The notes: generated by a model not told the origin, from the sequence alone. Shown: positions 19,701 through 28,425, numbered from the stretch's first letter. The stretch: DNA of 64,000 nucleotides from Clostridia bacterium (GCA_017436225.1 JAFSDM010000015.1:1-64000); one strand, 5' to 3'. Translations and numbers: made by a program.

Positions 19701-21285
19701 CAACGCTTGCATCGGTAGCGGTTTCAAAGTTTTCATAGAACACAGCGCCTTCGAGTTCTTCGGGATCTTCTGGGGTTTCGGGTTGAAGTGAAGTTTCGGT
19801 AAGAACTACATCCTTAATATCGAACACATAGTTTTTATCGCTCTTATAATCGTGGAAGGTAAAGCCAAGTGCAGTAACCTGTGATGTTTCACCTTCTACC
19901 GCTGCCATTGCAGTAAAATTAACGGTTACTTTGGTCCAATTTGCAAAAGCTGCATTTATATCAGCGTTTGTTGCACTTAAAACAGACTTGTGGTCTGCAT
20001 AACCGAAATTAGAAAACTTTTCTTTAGTTTTAGGCTGATAACCATCGATAGTCCATGTTGCCTTAAATCCTTCACGACGTACCCAACTTTTAGTTGCATC
20101 ATCTTTGTCAGTATATGAATAGGCGTAATAGTTGTTTGCTGTTTCAGTGTTAGCGACAGCTGGGGTGCTTGACACTTTTGTTCCTGCCGAGTTAACTGTT
20201 GGTTGATAAAAAATAGTTGTAGGAGCATAGAAGGTACCACCTATGTTAAAGCTCTCACTACCTTCAGGTACACGAATGTAATAGGTTAGCTCATACTCAT
20301 TACCGGGGATAAGGTTAAATGGTGAACTAAGCAAACCAGCACCGTTTTTAGCACCGATTTTTACACTGGCATAATCGTTAACACCATCACCGTTATCATC
20401 ACCATATGTAACGTTTTGTTGTGTAGCTTGCCAGTTTGTTCCGTCTGCATCGTTAAAGTCTGATTGCATTATGGTTTTGGTTGTTGTACCGTTATTGGTG
20501 CAAACAAGTTTAACGTCTTTAAGATCAAACACAAAGTTATCACTACTCTTATGATCGTGGAAGGTAAAACCAAGTGCAGTAACCTGTAAGGTTTCACCTT
20601 CTGCCGCTGCCATTGCAGTAAAATTAACGGTTACTTTAGTCCAATTTGCAAAAGCTGCATTTAAATCTGTATTTGTTGCACTTAAAACAGGACCGTGGTC
20701 TTTATAGCTGAAGCTAGAGAAGTTAGATTTAACAGTAGGTTCATAACCATCGATAGTCCATGTTGCCGCAAACCCTTTACGACGTGCCCAACTTTTAGTT
20801 GCATCATCTTTATTAGTATATGAATAGGCGTAATAATTGTTTGATGCTTCTTCGGTAGAGACAGCTGGGGTGCTTGTCACTTTTGTTCCTGCCGAGTTAA
20901 CTGTTGGTTGATAAAGGGCAGTTGTAGGAGCATAGAAGGTTGAACCTATTAAGAAACTTACGCTCTCTTCAGGTACGCGAATGTAATAGGTAAGCTCATA
21001 CTCATTACCGGGGATAAGGTTAAATGGTGAACTAACCAAACCGGCACCGCTTTTAGTACCGATTTTTACACTGGCATAATCGTTAACACCGTCACCGTTA
21101 TCATCACCAAATGTAACGTTTTGGTGTGTAGCTTGCCAGTTTGTTCCGTCTGAATTGTTAAAATCAGACTCTAGTATTACTTGACCGACTTTTTGGGTTT
21201 CTGCCGACACTGTGCCTACACTCAAGATGCTAAAGCAACTAAAGGTAAGAATAAGTGTTAGCAAAAGCGCTAGTGACTTTTTCAT
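16744..21285 (-). CDS. Secreted multidomain protein: two ~235-aa modules, CBM-like domain, SGNH/DUF4886 esterase, dockerin, metallophosphoesterase
   Basis: 1513 residues. A Sec signal peptide (MKKSLALLLTLILTFSCFS..., likely cleaved at VSA|E near residue 29) is followed by two near-identical ~235-aa modules (about 35-270 and 272-505) and a third beta-rich, CBM-like domain (513-695). A DUF4886-like SGNH hydrolase follows (706-982; GNSFALDST supplies the nucleophile Ser, RDGHHLDDRG the Asp-His). Next comes a dockerin-like pair of Ca loops (1052-1112; second copy DVNGDGNENLFDIVVLAQY). A calcineurin-type metallophosphoesterase ends the protein (1139-1513; TDTQI, ITGDFIYG, FGNHDNE, AGHTHKN). Both catalytic domains look intact. 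No LPXTG or SLH anchor is present, so retention could be through the dockerin. SD GGAGG is strong. It interrupts the usual queA-tgt order. Confidence 0.85.
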   Translation of the reverse strand: MKKSLALLLTLILTFSCFSILSVGTVSAETQKVGQVILESDFNNSDGTNWQATHQNVTFGDDNGDGVNDYASVKIGTKSGAGLVSSPFNLIPGNEYELTYYIRVPEESVSFLIGSTFYAPTTALYQPTVNSAGTKVTSTPAVSTEEASNNYYAYSYTNKDDATKSWARRKGFAATWTIDGYEPTVKSNFSSFSYKDHGPVLSATNTDLNAAFANWTKVTVNFTAMAAAEGETLQVTALGFTFHDHKSSDNFVFDLKDVKLVCTNNGTTTKTIMQSDFNDADGTNWQATQQNVTYGDDNGDGVNDYASVKIGAKNGAGLLSSPFNLIPGNEYELTYYIRVPEGSESFNIGGTFYAPTTIFYQPTVNSAGTKVSSTPAVANTETANNYYAYSYTDKDDATKSWVRREGFKATWTIDGYQPKTKEKFSNFGYADHKSVLSATNADINAAFANWTKVTVNFTAMAAVEGETSQVTALGFTFHDYKSDKNYVFDIKDVVLTETSLQPETPEDPEELEGAVFYENFETATDASVAEFITNRIWAKPKVVNTEYCTGNKSLQLRAYNEYIFIPVDKSLLTVGKVYEFSMDWKLQESTDTKQRKISKLAFVGYNPSKGDVINKDFINNSNGVYTYKDNIAATGDWEKATLRFGNSNYDLCEQYGIVFRYTTSTPYDENDDGEDTMYIDNITVAPAEETTVTKPTLNENERTEGTVKVLALGNSFALDSTAWISQIAKADGKDLRVGYCHIAGCSLQRHYKNIFEGDNDKYSFGYYTSAGKTNTQKLSLQEALIATDWDYITFQQASGSSYDFNTYEPFLTELIAYVKKMCPNAKIVLNETWAYPDDSPIYGSSTAFDTDGDGKCEEAAMFEKVRESYLKASQNHGFTPLIPVGEAILRARDELARNLSRDGHHLDDRGRLIAALMWYETFTGVSALDNKVDLTDNSTFVFSYSTAEITGTSDINGYNGVEYKDTGLNITAEEQHIMKTIAHETVELYKKANEAQLAIENISKVITVKSGEKIENAEALRNALNNDSLLPNLETLESAKAEYNKRIEKIVFPGDIDHTYEEPDAQDVALLAKYFAGWDVKDTVNNKALDVNGDGNENLFDIVVLAQYVAEWENVELYDPNMEEIKGLVDFVVEAPSGKDVSILQLTDTQIIDESKKRYESRVSGSAELTNESAYSRCFKYIKESVKQSNPDLILITGDFIYGEFDDDGEWFSKLVLYMNSLEIPWAPVFGNHDNESMMGVTWQCNMFEKFEENSAYFEVAFSEFKGLYPEFEKFEKLSDMKNYCLFKRGDLTGNGNYSIGIVQDKQLIKTVYMMDTNYCKRAYKDTRVTDENGNYLIYNTNEVDENGKPTVKTDNGFGSDQVDWLNTSSANIDKTLGYTVTKFLGIHIQLNQFWYAAIESGYENDDGDSSNENDYKIGETVTAQNGDFGAKGEKFNGLHGDEALWQILKDNNFDGIFAGHTHKNSTSILYDGIRLTFGLKTGTFDAHSKDSLGGTQITLNGNGFNVEHVYVN
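19795..21180. repeat. Tandem 705-bp coding repeat (two copies)
   Basis: Landmark CCAGTTTGTTCCGTCTG occurs at 21136 and again at 20431, a period of exactly 705 bases (235 codons) read as the reverse complement. The copies keep long blocks of near-identical DNA (for example the stretches around CATCATCTTT and CTGCCGAGTTAACTG), which indicates a recent intragenic duplication of the ~235-aa module. Confidence 0.9.
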
Positions 21286-21486
21286 AAATATCCTCCTTTA
21301 AAATTTTAAAAAATTACACAGTTTAATCATAATACAGTAACTACCAAAAAGCAAATAGAAAACACCTTTAAAGAACTGTGCAAAATAGCCAAAACAAATT
21401 CAAAACGGTGGCTACTACAGGATTTTAAGAACGCCGCTACCTACGGTGATACCCTTTAATTTTGTATTTTGCCTTATGATTTTATA

Positions 21487-22509
21487 TCACAAAATAAGCA
21501 TAGCATCGCCGAAGCTGAAGAAGCGGTATTTTTCCTTAACCGCTGTTTTGTAAGCATTCATTGTGTTTTCGTAACCTGCAAGGGCAGAAACCAACATAAT
21601 AAGTGTGCTTTCGGGTAGGTGGAAGTTTGTAATTAGAGCATCTAAGCATTTGAATTTGTAACCTGGATAAATAAAGATGCTTGTATCTCCGCTACATTCG
21701 GTAATATTGCCGTTTTCATCTGCCGCGCTTTCCACCGTTCTGCAAGAGGTGGTGCCAACACAAATTACTCTACCGCCCTCTGCCTTTGTTTTGTTGATAA
21801 GCTCGGCAGTTTCCTTTGGAACGTGATAATGCTCGCTGTGCATTTTATGCTCTAAAATATTATCAACCTTAACGGGTCTGAAGGTACCAAGACCAACATG
21901 CAAGGTAACGTAAGCTATGTTTATGCCCTTTTGCTCTAATTCAAGCAACATTTCTTTTGTGAAGTGGAGACCTGCGGTAGGTGCGGCGGCAGAGCCAAGC
22001 TCTTTGGAGTAAACCGTTTGATAGCGGTCTTTGTTTTTAAGTTCTTCCTTTATGTAGTGGGGGAGCGGCATATTGCCAACCTCGTTTAAAAGGGCGTAAA
22101 ATTCGCCTTCAAAGGAAAAACGGAGAATACGGTTTCCGTCGGGCAAAACTTCGGTAACTTCTCCCGAAAGCTTGTCAGAAAAAGTAAATTTATGCCCAAC
22201 CCGTGCCTTTTTTCCGGGACCTGCAATGCACTCCCAATCGGTGTCATTTTTCCTTTTAAGTAAAACAAATTCAACCTCACTGCCGGTATCGTTTCTTTTT
22301 CCAAAAATACGGGCGGGGAGTACCTTTGTATCATTAAGAACAAGCAAATCTCCGTTTTTTAAAAAGCTAAAAAGATTAGTGAAATTTGTATGCTCTACCG
22401 AACCGTCTTTGCGGTTAAGAACCATAAGCCTTGAAGCGTTTCTGGGTTCAATGGGGGTTTGGGCAATTAGCTCTTCCGGTAAATCATAGTAAAAATCGCT
22501 TCTTTTCAT
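21487..22509 (-). CDS. queA: S-adenosylmethionine:tRNA ribosyltransferase-isomerase QueA
   Basis: 340 residues from ATG 22509. A 16-codon upstream extension exists, but this ATG has SD GTGAGG at eight to ten bases and gives the canonical N-terminus [18 protein letters not shown]. Other signatures are [18 protein letters not shown] and [10 protein letters not shown] (family motif). QueA moves the ribose of SAM onto preQ1-tRNA to make epoxyqueuosine after Tgt acts. Its usual downstream partner tgt is displaced by 5.8 kb through the transporter and giant surface gene. The gene diverges from asd. Confidence 0.97.
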   Translation of the reverse strand: MKRSDFYYDLPEELIAQTPIEPRNASRLMVLNRKDGSVEHTNFTNLFSFLKNGDLLVLNDTKVLPARIFGKRNDTGSEVEFVLLKRKNDTDWECIAGPGKKARVGHKFTFSDKLSGEVTEVLPDGNRILRFSFEGEFYALLNEVGNMPLPHYIKEELKNKDRYQTVYSKELGSAAAPTAGLHFTKEMLLELEQKGINIAYVTLHVGLGTFRPVKVDNILEHKMHSEHYHVPKETAELINKTKAEGGRVICVGTTSCRTVESAADENGNITECSGDTSIFIYPGYKFKCLDALITNFHLPESTLIMLVSALAGYENTMNAYKTAVKEKYRFFSFGDAMLIL

Positions 22510-22612
22510 AAATTTAAACCTCACAAACAAGCAAATTATATAAAAGTTTTTAAGCATTAAGCATAGTTTTTTGCTTTTTTAACATTTTGTGTGCTAAATG
22601 CATAATATATGT

Positions 22613-22641
22613 TTGACAAAACCTTCATATTTTGATATTAT
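22613..22641 (+). promoter_or_regulatory. Sigma-A promoter for asd-dapA-dapB
   Basis: TTGACA (22613-22618), 17-base spacer, TATTAT (22636-22641). It gives a leader of roughly 100 bases before the asd start. That leader is too short for a lysine riboswitch and no such fold is visible. Confidence 0.7.
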
Positions 22642-22750
22642 ATAGTATAATGAAAATAATAGTGTTTTGCAATCTATTTATCCATTATATTGCAAAATTC
22701 AAAGTTATTCAACTATTTTTATAAAAATCTTCAAAAAGGTTGTGTTTGTT

Positions 22751-23830
22751 GTGAAAAAATATAAAGTAGGTATTATTGGTGCAACCGGTATGGTTGGTCA
22801 GCGCTTTGCGCTTTTACTCCAGAATCATCCTTGGTTTGATGTTACCCTTTTAGCCGCAAGTCCCCGCTCAAAGGGTAAAACCTATGCCGAAGCAGTTGAA
22901 GGCAGATGGGCTATGAAATCTCCCATTCCTGAAAAAATGAAGGATATGGTTATTTACAGCGCTACTGAGGATATTGAAGAAATCACTTCTAAGGTTGATT
23001 TTGTTTTCTGTGCGGTTGATATGAAAAAGGAAGAAATCAAAGCATTGGAAGAAGCATATGCTAAGCACGAGTGCCCCGTTGTTTCTAACAATAGCGCTCA
23101 TCGTGGTACTGAAGACGTTCCTATGATTGTTCCCGAGCTCAATCCTGAGCACGTAGAGGTTATTGAGGCACAGCGTAAACGCCTTGGTACAAAACGCGGA
23201 TTTATCTCGGTTAAATCCAACTGCTCTCTCCAAAGCTATGTTCCCGCCCTTTTCCCACTTAATGAGTTTGGTGTTAAAAAGGCTCTTGTTTGTACCTATC
23301 AGGCTATTTCCGGCGCAGGTAAAACCTTTGACCGTTGGCCCGAGATTATTGATAACGTAATTCCTTACATCGGCGGCGAAGAGGAAAAATCCGAAAAAGA
23401 GCCGCTTAAGATTTGGGGTAAGGTTGAAAATGGTAAAATCGTTAACGCTACTTCTCCTGAATTCACCGCTCAGTGTATTCGCGTTCCCGTATCAGATGGA
23501 CATATGGCTGCAGTTTTTGTAAGCTTTGATAAGAAGCCTACTAAGGAAGAAATTTTAAAACGTTGGAAAGAATTCAGCGGCGTTCCTCAGCAGTTAGAGC
23601 TTCCTAATGCTCCTAAGCAGTTCCTTTATTATTATGATGAGGACAATATGCCACAAACTCAGCTTGTTCGCGATGTTGAAGGCGGTATGGCTGTTCACGT
23701 TGGCCGTCTTCGTGAAGATAGTCAGTATGATTATAAATTTGTTTGCGTTTCACATAATACTTTAAGAGGTGCCGCAGGCGGCGCAGTTTTAATGGCTGAA
23801 CTTCTTGCAGCAAAAGGTTATTTTGACTAA
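22751..23830 (+). CDS. asd: Aspartate-semialdehyde dehydrogenase (archaeal/fungal-type clade)
   Basis: 359 residues from GTG 22751. A 28-codon upstream extension is AT-rich and lacks family similarity, while KKYKVGIIGATGMVGQRF is the expected N-terminal NADP-binding start. The SD is weak (AAAAAGG, 12 bases ahead). SNCSLQ holds the catalytic Cys, and SGAGKTFDRWPEI and VSDGHMAAVFV (catalytic His) mark the longer archaeal/fungal-type ASADH clade. It reduces aspartyl phosphate to aspartate semialdehyde, the substrate of DapA encoded 21 bases downstream. Confidence 0.94.
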   Translation: MKKYKVGIIGATGMVGQRFALLLQNHPWFDVTLLAASPRSKGKTYAEAVEGRWAMKSPIPEKMKDMVIYSATEDIEEITSKVDFVFCAVDMKKEEIKALEEAYAKHECPVVSNNSAHRGTEDVPMIVPELNPEHVEVIEAQRKRLGTKRGFISVKSNCSLQSYVPALFPLNEFGVKKALVCTYQAISGAGKTFDRWPEIIDNVIPYIGGEEEKSEKEPLKIWGKVENGKIVNATSPEFTAQCIRVPVSDGHMAAVFVSFDKKPTKEEILKRWKEFSGVPQQLELPNAPKQFLYYYDEDNMPQTQLVRDVEGGMAVHVGRLREDSQYDYKFVCVSHNTLRGAAGGAVLMAELLAAKGYFD

Positions 23831-23851
23831 CTCCAAGGAGGAGATTCGATT

Positions 23852-24739
23852 ATGAAAAAATGTATTTTTGAAGGTTGTGCAACTGCTATCGTAACTCCTA
23901 TGAATTCTGATGGTACTGTTAATGAGCAACGCTTTAAAGAGCTTGTGGAGGAGCAAATAAAGGGCGGTATTGATGCGCTTGTTGTATGTGGTACTACAGG
24001 CGAATCTGCCGTTTTAAACCACGCAGAGCACGTTAAGGTTATTGAACTTGCAGTTCAGCAAAATGCAGGCAGAGTTCCGATTATTGCAGGCACAGGAAGT
24101 AACGATACTGCCTATGCAGTAGAGCTTTCAAAAGAAGCTATTGCCCTTGGCGCCGACGCTCTTTTAATGGTAACACCTTATTACAATAAAACTTCACAAG
24201 CCGGCTTGATTGCTCATTATAATTATGTTGCAGACCGTGTAGATGCTCCTATTATTGTTTACAACGTTCCTTCCAGAACAGGTGTTAATATTAAACCTGA
24301 AACATATTTAGAGCTTTCAAAGCACAAAAATATTGTTGCAGTTAAAGAAGCAAACGGAGATATTTCTTCCGTTTTAAAAACCATTAGCCTTTGCGGAGAT
24401 AATCTTGCTGTTTATTCAGGTAATGATGACCAAACCGTTCCTATGATGGCTCTTGGCGCTAAAGGTGTAATTTCTGTTATTTCTAATATTTTACCTAACG
24501 AATTCCACAATCTTGCTGCCGCTTGTCTTGAGGGTGACTTCAAAAAAGCTACAGAAATGTCTGTTAAGTATTCAGATTTAATGGATTATATGTTTATGGA
24601 TGTAAACCCAATTCCCGTTAAGGAAGCAATGAACCTTATGGGTATGGGAATGGGCGAGTGCCGATTGCCTTTGGTGGGTCTTAGCGAGAAAAATCGCGAA
24701 ACCCTTAAAGCAGAGCTTGCAAAGCACGGACTTATCTAA
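23852..24739 (+). CDS. dapA: 4-hydroxy-tetrahydrodipicolinate synthase
   Basis: 295 residues. Motifs of the class I aldolase family are complete: CGTTGESAVL (pyruvate/semialdehyde pocket), VYNVPSRTG with the catalytic Tyr, and VAVKEANGD with the Schiff-base Lys. It condenses pyruvate with aspartate semialdehyde for diaminopimelate, lysine and (in spores) dipicolinate synthesis. Strong SD (AAGGAGGAG). It lies between asd and dapB in a biosynthetic operon, but a terminator-like hairpin follows directly and could limit dapB read-through. Confidence 0.97.
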   Translation: MKKCIFEGCATAIVTPMNSDGTVNEQRFKELVEEQIKGGIDALVVCGTTGESAVLNHAEHVKVIELAVQQNAGRVPIIAGTGSNDTAYAVELSKEAIALGADALLMVTPYYNKTSQAGLIAHYNYVADRVDAPIIVYNVPSRTGVNIKPETYLELSKHKNIVAVKEANGDISSVLKTISLCGDNLAVYSGNDDQTVPMMALGAKGVISVISNILPNEFHNLAAACLEGDFKKATEMSVKYSDLMDYMFMDVNPIPVKEAMNLMGMGMGECRLPLVGLSEKNRETLKAELAKHGLI

Positions 24740-24751
24740 TATAAAAATAGG

Positions 24752-24780
24752 GGGAAGAGGCTTTATCTCTTCCCTTTTTT
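24752..24780 (+). terminator. Intercistronic terminator/attenuator between dapA and dapB
   Basis: GGGAAGAG (24752-24759), seven-base loop, CTCTTCCC (24767-24774), then six T. The dapB SD (AAGGAAG) follows three bases later, so the hairpin would terminate part of the transcript or set the dapA:dapB ratio. Confidence 0.75.
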
Positions 24781-24795
24781 AAAAGGAAGATAAAA

Positions 24796-25551
24796 ATGTT
24801 AAAGATAATTTTAAGTGGTTGTAACGGAAAAATGGGTCGTGTTATTACCGATATTATAAACAAGCGTAACGATGCCGCTATAGTAGCGGGCGTTGACCTT
24901 GATATATCTCAAAACGGACCTTTCCCTGTATTTAACAATTTTAATGACATCACCGTTGACGCCGACGTTATTATAGATTTTTCGCACCCCGCAGTGCTAA
25001 CTGCTATGCTTGATTTTGCAAAAGCAAAAAAACTTGCTGCCGTTATTGCAACTACAGGTTTTTCGGCTGAGCAAATTGATTTAATCAAAGCTTCTGCTAA
25101 TGAAATTCCTGTATTTTTCTCATTTAATATGTCACTTGGTATTAACCTTTTGGCAGAGCTCTGCCGCAAAGCGGCTACCATTTTAGAGGGTTTTGATATT
25201 GAAATTATTGAAAAACATCACAATCAAAAAATTGATGCTCCAAGCGGCACCGCAATTTTACTTGCTAACGAAATTAATGATGAGCTTGGCGGAAAAATGG
25301 ATTATGAATATGACAGACACTCTAAAAGAGAAAAACGTGGGGCTACCGAAATTGGAATTCACGCAATCCGTGGCGGCACAATAGTGGGTGAGCACGACGT
25401 TATTTTTGCAGGTCGCGATGAAATTATAACCCTTTCCCACTCGGCTCGCTCTAAAGAGGTTTTTGCGGTTGGCGCAGTTAATGCAGCATTCTTTATAAAC
25501 GGAAAAAATGCCGGAATGTATAGCATGAAAGAACTCGTTGCAGAAAAATAA
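24796..25551 (+). CDS. dapB: 4-hydroxy-tetrahydrodipicolinate reductase
   Basis: 251 residues, normal for DapB. The N-terminal dinucleotide loop is GCNGKMGRVI, and the catalytic/substrate motif HHNQKIDAPSGTA is complete, followed by EIGIHAIRGG. It reduces the DapA product with NAD(P)H. SD AAGGAAG lies seven bases ahead, immediately behind the intercistronic hairpin. It ends before a strong terminator, so it is the last gene of the asd-dapA-dapB unit. dapF/lysA-type later steps are not in the window. Confidence 0.97.
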   Translation: MLKIILSGCNGKMGRVITDIINKRNDAAIVAGVDLDISQNGPFPVFNNFNDITVDADVIIDFSHPAVLTAMLDFAKAKKLAAVIATTGFSAEQIDLIKASANEIPVFFSFNMSLGINLLAELCRKAATILEGFDIEIIEKHHNQKIDAPSGTAILLANEINDELGGKMDYEYDRHSKREKRGATEIGIHAIRGGTIVGEHDVIFAGRDEIITLSHSARSKEVFAVGAVNAAFFINGKNAGMYSMKELVAEK

Positions 25552-25570
25552 ATAGCATTTTTGTTTTTTA

Positions 25571-25605
25571 GGCAGAGATTTATTTTTGCAAATCTCTGCC
25601 TTTTA
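25571..25605 (+). terminator. Terminator after dapB
   Basis: Arms GGCAGAGATTT (25571-25581) and AAATCTCTGCC (25590-25600), followed by TTTT. The core AGAGATTT...AAATCTCT recurs in the three terminators downstream (28341, 31870, 34525). Confidence 0.88.
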
Positions 25606-25642
25606 ATGTATAAGTTTAGTTTTTAAAAAATTAATAAACACA

Positions 25643-25670
25643 TTGATTTTTTTCGATTTTATGGTATTAT
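25643..25670 (+). promoter_or_regulatory. Probable promoter of the first phosphatase-array gene
   Basis: TTGATT (25643-25648), 16-base spacer, TATTAT (25665-25670), 31 bases ahead of the ATG and just after the dapB terminator. Confidence 0.5.
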
Positions 25671-25701
25671 TACCTTGTAGAAATTTTTAGGGGGGAATTT
25701 T

Positions 25702-28329
25702 ATGAAAAAAGCACTAGCAATTTTGCTAACACTTATTTTTGCCTTTAGCTGTTTTTCTGTTTTGGGTACAGGTATGGTGTTTGCAGAAACTGCGCAACCC
25801 CCTTATATCTCAGTTGTAGATACTGAAGGTAACCCCCACAAATACGGCGCAGATATTGGCGCTAAGGTTAACGTTACTCCAAATGCAGATGGTAGCAATA
25901 CCTTTACTCTTATTTACGATGATATGGATAAAGTCAATGCTTTTATGGGCTGGTATGATGGGGAAACCTTCCTTTCACCTGATTTAACCTATACAGCTGA
26001 TGCAACAGTAAATAAGGATAATGTTAAGGCAAAAATTCTTTGCCGTAGCGTTATTTCAGGCGGTCTTGGTTTTGAAAGCTATAAAACATCCACATCCCTT
26101 CGTGTTGACCCTAAGCAATCTGGAACTCCACCTTATAATGATAGATGGGGTATTTGGAGTAATTTTACAACTGATAGCACTAACAGTGCTCCTGGTTATG
26201 AAAACATAGACTGGGATTTTGATATTAAAACCACCGTTGGAGATACAACCGTAAAATACGCACCAACCTATGATACTTCGACTTCTGCTTTTACTGTTTC
26301 GCAAACCGTTATTAAGCCATACAGCGGCAAATCTATGTTCTACTTTGCGGCGCGCTCACGTTCTGTTGTTCGTAAGCTTGATAATTTAAAACCCAATACC
26401 GAGTATGAGCTTTCCTTCTATACATATAATCTCAGTAAATGGGATTTTCTTTCCAAGGTTACTGTTGCTGATACTTACGATATGAAAACGGGTATTACCT
26501 CCAGTAACAGTACTGTTAAGGTTTATGCCAGTTATAAAGAAGCGCTGGAAGAAAACACCATAGGATATAACGAAATTGCCGATACCTTCAAAATCCTTAG
26601 ATGGAATAAAATTTCTCTTAAGTTTACCACCGATGAGGATGATACCAAACTTTATTTGCATCTTTGCACTGAAACGGGTAACAACTCCAGCTCTACAAGT
26701 AAGCAGTTTATAGATAATCTCACCGTTACTGAGGTTCGGCCACCCGAAACCTTTAATGATGCCGTTGAATTTATCGGCGCTTCTATTCGCAAGGGTGACA
26801 AGAACACTCCTCAAGCTTTAAGATTTAAATTTGAAATTTCTAATTATATTACCAACCTTTATGATAATGGCTATTCGTTAAAAGAGTATGGCGCTTTAGT
26901 TGCCTATAACCAAACTTTAAGTGGTAGTGAGCTTAATTTTGATACAAGCGCAAAGTATTATAAAGGTGTTGCCTACAATAAAGAAGATGGCACCAACAAG
27001 GTATTTGCAACTACTGATACAGGTTCTATTGTTTCCTTTGCGCTATATAATATTGGCGTTATAAATAAAACAATTGATTACAGTGTCTATAACCAAGCAA
27101 TTGTAGCAAGACCCTACTCAATTTACGTTGATGAAAACGGCAATGAGCATATTTATTATGCCAATTCCGAAAGCATTTCGCTTTTTGATGTTATTGATGC
27201 TATTTTAAGTAAGTCAACCTTAGAAAATGTTAAACCAAGCGAGTTAACCAGCTACCTTTCTGACGTTATTACAGTAAGAAACATCATTGACAGTAAGGCG
27301 TATGATGCTTATGTAGCAGCAGGTAGAACCACTTATACTAAAAATGATTCTTTAGGTTCTGTAACTCTTACCGACCTTGGCGAAAAGCTTCCCATTCACA
27401 CTGAATTACAATCTGCCTATTTAAGCGGTTACTATAATAATATTTCAGAGCATGCAGGCGGTACTGCCGAGCTTAGCCGTTCTAAAGCTATTACCTTTAG
27501 TTGGACTGATACCAATTTTGCTAATGGCACATTATATGGATATTTGCTAACCCTCAGCGAAAACAGTGACCTTTCAAATGGTGATGTTTACGCTATCAAT
27601 ATTAATTTAGTAGACCTTTATAACCTTAAAATTGGTACTACTTATTATTGGAGCGTAACCGCCATTTATAGCGATGGCGTTGTTATAAGTGATGTTGATA
27701 CTTTTTCAACAGAAGCTACAGCTCCCAGAAACCTTTATATAAGTGGGGTTACAAATGCTCGTGATATAGGTGGCTGGACCATTAACGGCAAGCAGACAAA
27801 TCAAGGGCTCATTTTCCGTATGGGTCACCTTGATAGTGTTACATTAAAGGGTCAGACTACCCTCTTTAATGAACTGGGTATAAAGAGTGAGATAGATATT
27901 CGTATGGAGTCCGAAGCTAGAAATGTCTTTGGCGATAAGCTAAAGTATTATGCCTTTTATATGGGCTATTCGGGAGGTATTATTACATCTAACCACGAAT
28001 CTATTGTTAAATTCTTTGAGGTTTTGGGCGATGAGAGTAATTATCCCATTGTTTACCATTGCAGCATTGGTACCGACCGTACAGGTATGATGTCCTTCCT
28101 TTTAAATGGACTTTTGGGTGCTACCGAAGAACAACTTTACAAAGATTACCTATTCTCTAATTTTGGTAACATAGGCTCCAACCGTACTCCCGAAACTATT
28201 ACATATTATCTTAGTGTTGTTAATGAGTGTAAGGGAACCACTCTTTCCAAGCGTATTTACAACTATTTACTGAATATAGGTGTTAAGTCGGAGCATATGG
28301 ATACATTTATCCGTATTATGACAAAATAA
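25702..28329 (+). CDS. Secreted multidomain protein with C-terminal tyrosine-phosphatase-type domain
   Basis: 875 residues. A Sec signal peptide with the FSCFS core ends near VFA|E (residue 28). It is followed by a beta region with a GWYDGETFLS motif (30-130), a CBM-like beta-sandwich (about 145-350) and a ~165-aa module (QALRFKFEI ... ARPYSIYVDENG). A linker and a fibronectin-III-like domain (591-675) precede a phosphatase domain (677-875). That domain has NARDIGGW and the CX5R loop HCSIGTDRTG (Cys787, Arg793), as in the Y_phosphatase3/LipA-like family. It probably removes phosphate from an extracellular substrate; whether protein, lipid, nucleotide or inositol phosphate is unknown. No cell-wall anchor is visible. 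SD GGGGGG lies eight bases ahead. Confidence 0.82.
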   Translation: MKKALAILLTLIFAFSCFSVLGTGMVFAETAQPPYISVVDTEGNPHKYGADIGAKVNVTPNADGSNTFTLIYDDMDKVNAFMGWYDGETFLSPDLTYTADATVNKDNVKAKILCRSVISGGLGFESYKTSTSLRVDPKQSGTPPYNDRWGIWSNFTTDSTNSAPGYENIDWDFDIKTTVGDTTVKYAPTYDTSTSAFTVSQTVIKPYSGKSMFYFAARSRSVVRKLDNLKPNTEYELSFYTYNLSKWDFLSKVTVADTYDMKTGITSSNSTVKVYASYKEALEENTIGYNEIADTFKILRWNKISLKFTTDEDDTKLYLHLCTETGNNSSSTSKQFIDNLTVTEVRPPETFNDAVEFIGASIRKGDKNTPQALRFKFEISNYITNLYDNGYSLKEYGALVAYNQTLSGSELNFDTSAKYYKGVAYNKEDGTNKVFATTDTGSIVSFALYNIGVINKTIDYSVYNQAIVARPYSIYVDENGNEHIYYANSESISLFDVIDAILSKSTLENVKPSELTSYLSDVITVRNIIDSKAYDAYVAAGRTTYTKNDSLGSVTLTDLGEKLPIHTELQSAYLSGYYNNISEHAGGTAELSRSKAITFSWTDTNFANGTLYGYLLTLSENSDLSNGDVYAININLVDLYNLKIGTTYYWSVTAIYSDGVVISDVDTFSTEATAPRNLYISGVTNARDIGGWTINGKQTNQGLIFRMGHLDSVTLKGQTTLFNELGIKSEIDIRMESEARNVFGDKLKYYAFYMGYSGGIITSNHESIVKFFEVLGDESNYPIVYHCSIGTDRTGMMSFLLNGLLGATEEQLYKDYLFSNFGNIGSNRTPETITYYLSVVNECKGTTLSKRIYNYLLNIGVKSEHMDTFIRIMTK

Positions 28330-28340
28330 TTAAAGTTTTT

Positions 28341-28375
28341 AACAGAGATTTGTGAAAACAAATCTCTGTTTTTGT
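28341..28375 (+). terminator. Terminator after first array gene
   Basis: Arms AACAGAGATTTGT (28341-28353) and ACAAATCTCTGTT (28358-28370) with a GAAA loop and T-rich tail. Confidence 0.92.
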
Positions 28376-28397
28376 TTTAATCCTTATTTCAAAACAA

Positions 28398-28425
28398 TTG
28401 ACTTTTTTGTTTTATATGTTATTAT
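28398..28425 (+). promoter_or_regulatory. Probable promoter of second array gene
   Basis: TTGACT (28398-28403), 16-base spacer, TATTAT (28420-28425); a second TATAAT lies at 28433-28438. The same layout recurs before the third gene. Confidence 0.5.

Noticed and set aside
19795..21180. Insertion sequence or composite element from the direct repeat
   Set aside because: The repeat is in frame within one coding gene and encodes a protein module; no transposase or terminal inverted repeats.
22642..22750. Lysine riboswitch before asd
   Set aside because: The leader from the visible promoter is only about 100 bases and shows no multi-stem junction or terminator.
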